Below, piece by piece: positions 56,804-64,000 of a stretch of DNA of 64,000 nt. Position numbers and translations under genes: made by a program. The DNA is from Zerene cesonia. Lineage: Eukaryota > Arthropoda > Insecta > Lepidoptera > Pieridae. Position 1 is the stretch's first letter, and every line of letters starts with the position of its first letter. The notes under the pieces are model-generated. The model did not search any database. It saw only the letters and a list, made by a program, of their open reading frames with translations, and was not told where the DNA came from. The stretch is from contig NC_052103.1 of assembly GCF_012273895.1 (NCBI RefSeq), positions 4,526,001-4,590,000 of the forward strand, in the 5' to 3' direction.

Positions 56804-56990
56804 GGGCCGCCGGGCGTCGAGCTGGTCTTCGAGCGACACGAGTTCTCTATATTTTTCCTCTGGTCGATTGCGGCTCCTCTACACGGTCATGTCAAAATTA
56901 CCCCCCCTTTTTGCCCGGTTTTCGAGAAAAGCGATGTCAGTGAGTCAGTGAGTGGTAGTGTAGCTTTATATATATATAATATTGATGTAT
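56804..56990 (-). mobile_element. Probable 5' portion of the gapped Helitron-like element
   Basis: Read on the - strand it begins TATAAAGCTACACTACCACT, then (CACTGACT)n and GCTTTTCTCGAAAACCGGGC, a type of head found in lepidopteran Helitrons (from memory). Confidence 0.5.
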
Positions 56991-56999
56991 ATTATATAT

Positions 57000-59050
57000 T
57001 TAGCTTTAGTAAAAAAGTGCCTTGCCTAACTTTTGAATGTTTTAATTTATAATATTTTTAACGGAACTGAATACTCTTCACAAAAAAATATAGGCATTAT
57101 TTTAAATAATGTTCTTAGAAACTTTTAAATTTCAAAAAAGTTAGTATGAAGGTTTTCAAATCATAGCGTAGTAAATAAAAAGTACCTCACAATATGAATC
57201 GCATTGTTGGATTTCATATGACTAACGTATATGAGTATAATTTGTGAAGTGTAAGCAGGAACTCTGTAATGACATAATATTTTAACATCAAGTGTATGAT
57301 CTCGCCATATAGAAACGGTATCGTTTGTTTACACTCACAGTCTTTGTATTATACCTTGGCATAATACATAATAATATTGTGCCTATTGCATATAACGATT
57401 ATTTTTGGTTTGGCTCGAGGCTGAGTTAGGTCATTTTGTTATAAAATGTACATAGAAAAACGGCTCCGTCGCCTCGCAACCTTCTTCTGAAGAACGTTTA
57501 GCGAAAGTAAATATTGTCATAAAACAAAACTGCGAGCATAATCTGTAATCTTACGGTTCCGTTTTAAATTTCGAAATCATACAATTTGCTTGCAAAATAA
57601 CACAAACCAAAGAGAATTTTTACGTCAATATAGTTCTCGGTTATATGTTTAAAAACTTATCTATGAGATTTCATTATCGACTACATTTATTGTATGTTTT
57701 AAAATAATATTGTTCTACAAAATAGGAATAACATTCCAAAGATAAACTTTTTGACGGATTATAAACATATATCAAAAACCAAAAGCATAAAGTGGATGGA
57801 AAGTCCTTGAAGCGTTAAGTTAATTATGTCATATTAAATAGTTAAGTAAGGAAATATATAAAACACAATATCTAATTAATATATTATGATGATTTTAGCT
57901 TACTTGATTTTTTCCATTATCTCACTAATTGTGTGAAAAAAAATTACTTAAAAATATTTTTGGAATCAGCACACTTTAATCATTACAATATTCGCGAGTT
58001 ATCGTTTAGGCACGTAGCATAACTGCTCCTATTTTGCTTAATTTATGTATTTTACGGTCAATCTACTTTATTATTATGGTTTTTGGCGGATCATTATTTT
58101 ACTGTAGATTTTTCAAGTATTATTGTCACTGTTATGCTTAGAGTTAATTAATTTAAATAAATGTTTTAGAATTACATAGACTTTTTATTCGTTTCAAAAT
58201 AATGACGACTGAATTTTGATTTGTGTTTAACTCACAGTCTACAGAATCCCTTATTGAAAGCCCTTATATTTGGAATTGTGTTAATATTAATTTATTAATT
58301 GTGTTAATAATATTGTGGAAGGTAACAATAGTGCCTTCGCTTACAATGCCGATCGCTAATAAATGATTGATTACTATATGCAGCTGTCTCCGATGCTTGA
58401 AGCATATTATATAAGATCAGATAATGTTTCAATTCTTTAAGTTAATATTATTCTGTGTCTGTTACCATTTCGGGTAAAGCTAAATATTTATGCATTTATG
58501 TCATTCTGTAATCTATATTATCTTTTACATTATTTTTTGGCATATATTGTTAGTAGCAGTGATTTCAATATCGTAACTTTTCTGCTTTCCTAAATATATA
58601 TAGAACATTTTATTCAATGAAAAGATTGAAATCTTGACCTTCCTATGAGAACTTCATCACTTTACAGCGAGCACTGACAAAAGAACTGATGAAATGGAAA
58701 CATGTGATTAATGTGTATACGGAGTTTGATGATAAACTAAAATACCTATCAATAGAGCTTTTAAGGGCTTTAGTAGATTTGTAACTGAAGGTCTGTGTAA
58801 AAATTACCACAGAAGCTAAAATATAGCCATGTCGACTATAATATGATTTGTGCCTTTTCTGATCATTCGGTAAATTTCAGATACAGATTTTGATAAGTGG
58901 TAAATATTCGTAAGATATGAATAACAATCATTATAATAAAATTATAAAACTAATTAAGCCCGATTATTAAGTAGTATAAACCGATAAGATCAAAATATTT
59001 TAATATGGCATATCAAACTGTAATCTTTTATTTAGGTAGGAAGTGAGGTG
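57000..59050. other. Intergenic region upstream of the 5'-nucleotidase gene
   Basis: AT-rich sequence; no gene, RNA or clear repeat recognised. No TGACA cluster is seen close to the 5'-nucleotidase start, unlike the housekeeping genes in this window. Confidence 0.5.
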
Positions 59051-59059
59051 GAGACAGAC

Positions 59060-62000
59060 ATGGGGAGTTATGTTGTGTTTTTATTTGTGATTGCGGGTGT
59101 ATTTGCGCAAAGTGAAGATTTGTTTAAACTGAATATCATACATTATAATGATTTTCATGCACAGTAAGTATTTAATATTTATAATTTTATTGTAATTTAT
59201 ATATGTATAACGAAAGCATTTTTGTAAAAATTCAGATTGGAAAATTATCCCATTTTATAATTTGGTCATGCAAAAAATATTTTTTATTTATACGACTGAA
59301 ATGGTAACTTAAAAATGTACGAAATTTTAAAACCTTATGAATAATTACAACCGGTAGAATCTCCACCCATTTCTATATGGCACTGGTTATCACGCCAAAA
59401 ATTAACATCGATATAAGCACACAAAAAAAAATTGATGCGATGTTTCTAAGTTATAATTTTTTCTAAAATAACCATTCTTAATAAAGCAGAGGCATACGGC
59501 ACTAATATCACACCATACTCAAATTAGTTTCCACATCTGGGATAGGTAACCCCTTATAGTCTAATGGAAAATATAAAAACATCGCTTTTTAGCTTTGACG
59601 AGGTGACGGCGTCATCTGGGAGTTCATGTATAAACCCTAATGATGTGTGTATCGGTGGTTTCTCCCGGCTTTACACGGGGATACGACAGGCGCTAGAAGC
59701 TGAACCGGACTCACTGATACTAAATGGAGGTGACACCTTCCAAGGAACTGTCTGGTACAACTTCTTGCGATGGAATGTCACACAGCACTTCATGAATTTG
59801 CTACCCAAGCACGATGCGCATGTGAGATGATTTATGTGAATTTATATTTAGAGATTTTTGGGTATTTATTTGAAATTTGGTAGAAAGAAAGTTGGAAAAA
59901 GTAAGAGTCAAAACGCATATTTTTAAATATAACATATATATTTTAAAATTACATTTATCATATCTCGTACTCAATTAAACAACCATAATTTGAAAGAGGC
60001 TTTTTTTATTATATTTCTTGGTTTTCATCATATTATTATAAAGTTTATATTAATGTAGTCTCAATTAAATATGTAGTTTATATTTATTATAAAATATTTA
60101 TAATTTACACAACAAGAGAAAATTACATGTCCTATATATTTTTAAGGTTCTAGGTAACCATGAGTTCGATCACGGTATCGAAGGATTACTACCATATCTG
60201 TATCATTTGGATGCTGTTATGCTTGGAGCCAACGTGAACACGACGTTCGAGCCAGAATTGGGCCAGTATGTAAAGAACCATGTTGTAGTTGAAAGGAATA
60301 ATCGCAAAATTGGAATCATCGGAATTCTATTACGTACGGTATGTTATTTATCATACTAAGTAAGTACCAGCTTAATTTGCTTAGAAAACCTAAAAGATTG
60401 CTACATAATTGTATAATTGGTAACTAAAACATTGAAAATACTCTAATCAAAAATATTAGCGATCGATTGGATTAACTCATTGATATTGTTATCAATTCAT
60501 CCAAAGACGTAAAAAAATGATATCAGTTTATATTACTTCAAGCCTTACCCTTTTCTCAAGTCCTTTTTTCCCGGCCACCGAAATTAAAAATGAATGTATC
60601 GCATCAAAATTGACGTACGATGTACATAATGTAAGGCTAAAATAATACAATGAGGCATAATTAAAACCTTAACAATTATTTAGGTACATTGAGCGAATCG
60701 TGTAATGGTTGGTGCATACTTGAGTCATAACTTCGTTCTTGAAAATATGATGAAAAGTTTTAACCATCCTACTTTTGATTATGAAACTTTTATATTCAAA
60801 TCAATTGATTGATTGATTGATTTATTGTTATTCACGACTTTTTTGTATACACAATACAGTATATACAAATTTACGTAACAGTTTACAGCAGACATTGGAC
60901 GTGTTATAATGGAAGATGAGTTAGAAGCAGTTAATCGAGAGGCGGCAATTTTGACAGAACAAGGTGTAGACATCATAATTGTACTTTCGCATGTCGGATA
61001 TGCTAGTGACCAGTAAGACGACAATAATTATATTAAAATATAGCTTTTAGTACAATATTCCCTTCTATAAATCATTGTATCTATATATTTTATAAGTAGA
61101 TACTAGCTCATGCTGCCAACACATAGAGGTAAAGTCAAGAGAAACAATTACCTACTGAATACACCAAAAAATTTCATAGAAATAAAAACGCAGTCCATCT
61201 GGTAAAGATTTAGAAAAAACACCCACTTTCCAGACTTCTTTGGACGTACCCAGGTGTTATTTTTATTAATAGTTTTTATTAATATAATGTGTGTACATAC
61301 TGAAGTTAGTGGATATATACCCTTATGCTTATAACATATTTTTAGACGATTAGCAGCTAGCATGTCTCCAGACGTGGACATTATAGTTGGAGCTCATTCC
61401 CATACGTTATTATTTACTGGTGAAGCTCCGGATGGCACACCCGCTGGGGATTATCCTACCGTAGTCACTCAGAGCAATGGGCATAGAGTAAGTAAAGCTA
61501 TGTAATACTTGCCATATAATATAACCTAATATCTTTTGTTCGAGACACATAAAGGTAAACGCATATTCATATGTGCCCAATCTTCAAATTATCAGCATTA
61601 TTTAAATTGTACGTATACGATGGGCATATGACATTCTCTAAACGATTTCCTCAGTAACGGAACAAATGGTTTAGTGTTTGTTTATAAGTAATAAATATAT
61701 TTTTTTATTTGAACGAAAAAAACAATCTTAATTAAAGATATAACCCATAATAGCTTAAATTAGCTGAAGCACGTATTAGCATCATATGTTATGTCTCCAA
61801 ATTTAATAATTCCTTGATTTAAAGGTACGAAATAATTGCAAATAGTTTATATACAACAATATTGATAGCAATCGCGATCTTATCAGACAACATATCGACA
61901 CGGCTTTACCTCGTTTACAACACGTATTAAGCACGCTATGTGATAAGTATTATGATTAATTAGAAAATTCGCATAGACGGTAATTACCATTTCGCATTGA

Positions 62001-63866
62001 CGGTCTTTCATTCTTGCTAAAAGGGGTGCTATTTGATGTAATACTAACTGCGCCCCGCGGTTTGAACCGCGTAAGGCCGACTCCCGTAGGAATATCGGGA
62101 TAAAAAGTCGCCTATATGTTTTTCCAGTTGTCCAGATTATCTAAGTATCAAATTTCATTGCAATCGGTTCCGTATTTTTTGCGTGAAAGAATAAAAAAAA
62201 ACACACAAACTTGCGTATTCATAATATTAGTAGGATAGTAGGTTAGGATAACACAATGTTGAGGTTTGATAATAATTTTTTAATTTGTTGGTAACTGCAC
62301 CCAATCATAAAATTTATCATGTGTACAACCATAAAAACCATGTACATAATATGTCATAAATGATGCTGGGTTGTTTTAAATTTTAGTAGTTGTTATGCAT
62401 GTAATTCCAATCCTTTCCTTGACTTTAAAAAATATGATGGTACCGTTGAACCAAAAATTCTCGAGACATGTATGTACCTTAATTATTTTTGTCACAGATT
62501 CTAATCGTCCAAGCATCTTGCTACACACGTTACTTGGGTGATATAACGTTGTACTTTGACGATAGAGGAAAAATAGTGTCTTGGGAAGGTCATCCTATAT
62601 ACCTCGGAACTTCCATCATTAAAGGTAATTAATCAAAATACTTTAGGTAGGTACATAAATTACAAGTTTCGTCCAAGACGTGGTTCCTTGTTTACCTTCT
62701 ACCTATCTTCATGATGCCTTAAATTGCGACACACCTTCGGGCAGTGCGATAACATTAGACTCGTGCGTGTATATTCGATGCAACATAAACGCAACGCACG
62801 GGTGTTTCATTCTAATTATTCTCTAATTATTTGTTGATGTATGTCGTTAGAGTTTTATCTATAAATAAAAAAAAATGTCAACTTATCACCATATATCAAG
62901 AACAACGTATTTCAATGCAATGCATGCATTAACGCCGGCCCGTATCGTTTTCCACAATCTTTCCAGTCCATTCCTTAATTCCCGTCGTCGGTTCTTTCCT
63001 TTCCCTTCTCCAATAAAAGCGAGCAATGCATTTAGAAACACTACCTCTTCAAATGTTCAGGGGCTAACTATCAGGCGTATCACCAACTTGGTAGTGGGTT
63101 CTAACATAAAAAAGTTTGAAATCTTTAAAAACTGTCTAACCAGGTACAACCGGTATATGCATTTATGTATCATATTATCATATGTAGCTATCGTAGTTTA
63201 TAGTTTGAATGACAATAATAATAAAAAATTAAATCACACTATATTCTTAGATGCTCGCATGGAAGAGCTACTAGATGAATGGCGTGCAGAACTTTACCCG
63301 ATAAGCCGCGAAGTGTTAGGCCGATCCCTATCATTACTTAACCGCGGGCGTTGCTTCCGAGGAGAGTGCAACCTTGGTAGCTGGGTCTGCGAAGCTTTCC
63401 TTGAACAGGTTTGTCGCCCATACCCAATAGTACTAGGTATACAATTAAGTAAGTTATACATGACGATTTCAACCCGCGAATCGACGTACCCGCGACTTCG
63501 GTCGCACGTTAATAGATTCAAATTTAAATTAAGTTCTTTAAAATATATTTTAGTCTATAAGTTGCCGAGGACTAATAGCTATATGATAAAAAAAAAATAT
63601 ATTAAAATCTGCCCAATGGTGTTAGCGTGAAAACTTAAATGACATTTTTTTCGGCTTCTGTTACTTGTACCCCTAGAAACATTTTTTCTGTTTTTATTCT
63701 ATGCGCAGATAATATTATTTATAATCATATAATGGGTTGAGGTGGGTTATTAATTTTATTTTATAATTCAATTAGATGATGTCCAAGGCTAACGGAACGA
63801 ATTGGAACTATGCACATCTTTGTATGATCAACGCAGGCGGAGTGCGTGTAGCTATTGAAGCGGGAA
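59060..63866 (+). CDS. Secreted/ecto 5'-nucleotidase (CD73/apyrase family), 3' end outside window
   Basis: The family hydrolyses extracellular nucleotides; CD73 makes adenosine from AMP and insect apyrases act on ATP/ADP. Eight exons, 391 codons so far: 59060-59163, 59593-59821, 60147-60338, 60882-61012, 61346-61487, 62498-62624, 63251-63408 and 63776-63866. Residues 1-16 are a signal peptide ending VFA. All metal and catalytic motifs are present: D31 and H33 (YNDFHAH), D82 (NGGDTFQG), N115 and H116 (GNHEFDHG), H212 (SHVGY), and H236/H238 (GAHSHT). The C-terminal nucleotide-binding domain starts after the seventh exon (SWVCEAF, then INAGGVRVAIE). The remaining exons and any GPI-anchor signal lie to the right. 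Introns contain a family C repeat and a SINE. AMP versus ATP preference cannot be told. Confidence 0.93.
62040..62240 (-). mobile_element. Interspersed repeat family C copy
   Basis: TGCGCCCCGCGGTTTGAACC, GTAGGAATATCGGGATAAAA, TTTCATTGCAATCGG and TTGCGTATTCATAATATTAG correspond block by block to 15757-15968. In a 5'-nucleotidase intron. Confidence 0.65.
62935..63115 (+). mobile_element. SINE family B copy
   Basis: Diverged blocks AGCGAGCAATGCATTTAGAA, TCAAATGTTCAGGGG and ACTATCAGGCGTATCACCAA, then ACATAAAAAAG, align to the 12866-13062 copy. Open frames across it and the following exon are artefacts. Confidence 0.65.
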
Positions 63867-64000
63867 GTATGTCTTATTTACTGTTTATAAAACAAGCAGC
63901 AAAATGTCATAACAAGCTAGTTTTTTAAAATGAGATTTCGATAAAAACAAAAGAATTCACTAACTGATAGTCTAAATAAACCATAATTTTTTTGCTTGGC

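Noticed and set aside
62875..63630. 251-codon open frame
   Set aside because: A chance fusion of a SINE copy, intron sequence and one true 5'-nucleotidase exon (63251-63408), read through the splice sites.

Overview
The window is nuclear DNA from an insect, almost certainly a moth or butterfly (Lepidoptera). The genes are split by GT-AG introns in an AT-rich background. Many interspersed repeats look lepidopteran: Helitron-like elements that begin TC and end CTAG between an A and a T, SINE-like retroposons, and inverted-repeat elements. Exon boundaries were placed by hand from splice sites, reading frame and similarity to known families. Every gene model below keeps frame across all of its exons. 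Two gaps of exactly 1000 N (10447-11446 and 55804-56803) are probably placeholders.

Layout: (1) 1-3167, + strand, C-terminal half of VPS33A. (2) 3515-5566, - strand, single-exon Exo84/EXOC8, convergent with VPS33A. (3) 7224-14235, - strand, a ten-exon gene for a small secreted EGF/dumpy-module protein with a TATA-type promoter near 14836. (4) 18355-23956, + strand, ABHD18-type alpha/beta hydrolase. (5) 25121-26494, + strand, an intact single-exon gene derived from a jockey-type gag (PRE_C2HC) with its own TATA/initiator. (6) 28453-36730, - strand, complete 17-exon SART3. (7) 37854-39248, + strand, short THAP-domain protein. (8) 42826-48775, - strand, septin of the Drosophila Sep1 / SEPT2 type. 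(9) 49781-54242, + strand, CDC50/TMEM30A flippase subunit, head-to-head with the septin. (10) 59060 to the window edge, + strand, secreted 5'-nucleotidase, cut at the right end.

The genes form no operon. Most are housekeeping genes for membrane traffic (VPS33A, Exo84, septin, CDC50) and RNA processing (SART3). Two are extracellular (the EGF protein and 5'-nucleotidase), and two have mobile-element ancestry (the gag-derived gene and the THAP protein).

The observations most worth following are: two optional 39-nt microexons in CDC50, one of them enclosed by a perfect 12-bp intronic inverted repeat; the gag-derived gene; clusters of TGACA/TGTCA in the TATA-less housekeeping promoters; and a small repeat family carrying a class-II tRNA-like core with pol III A and B boxes, in one copy bounded by 27-bp inverted repeats.
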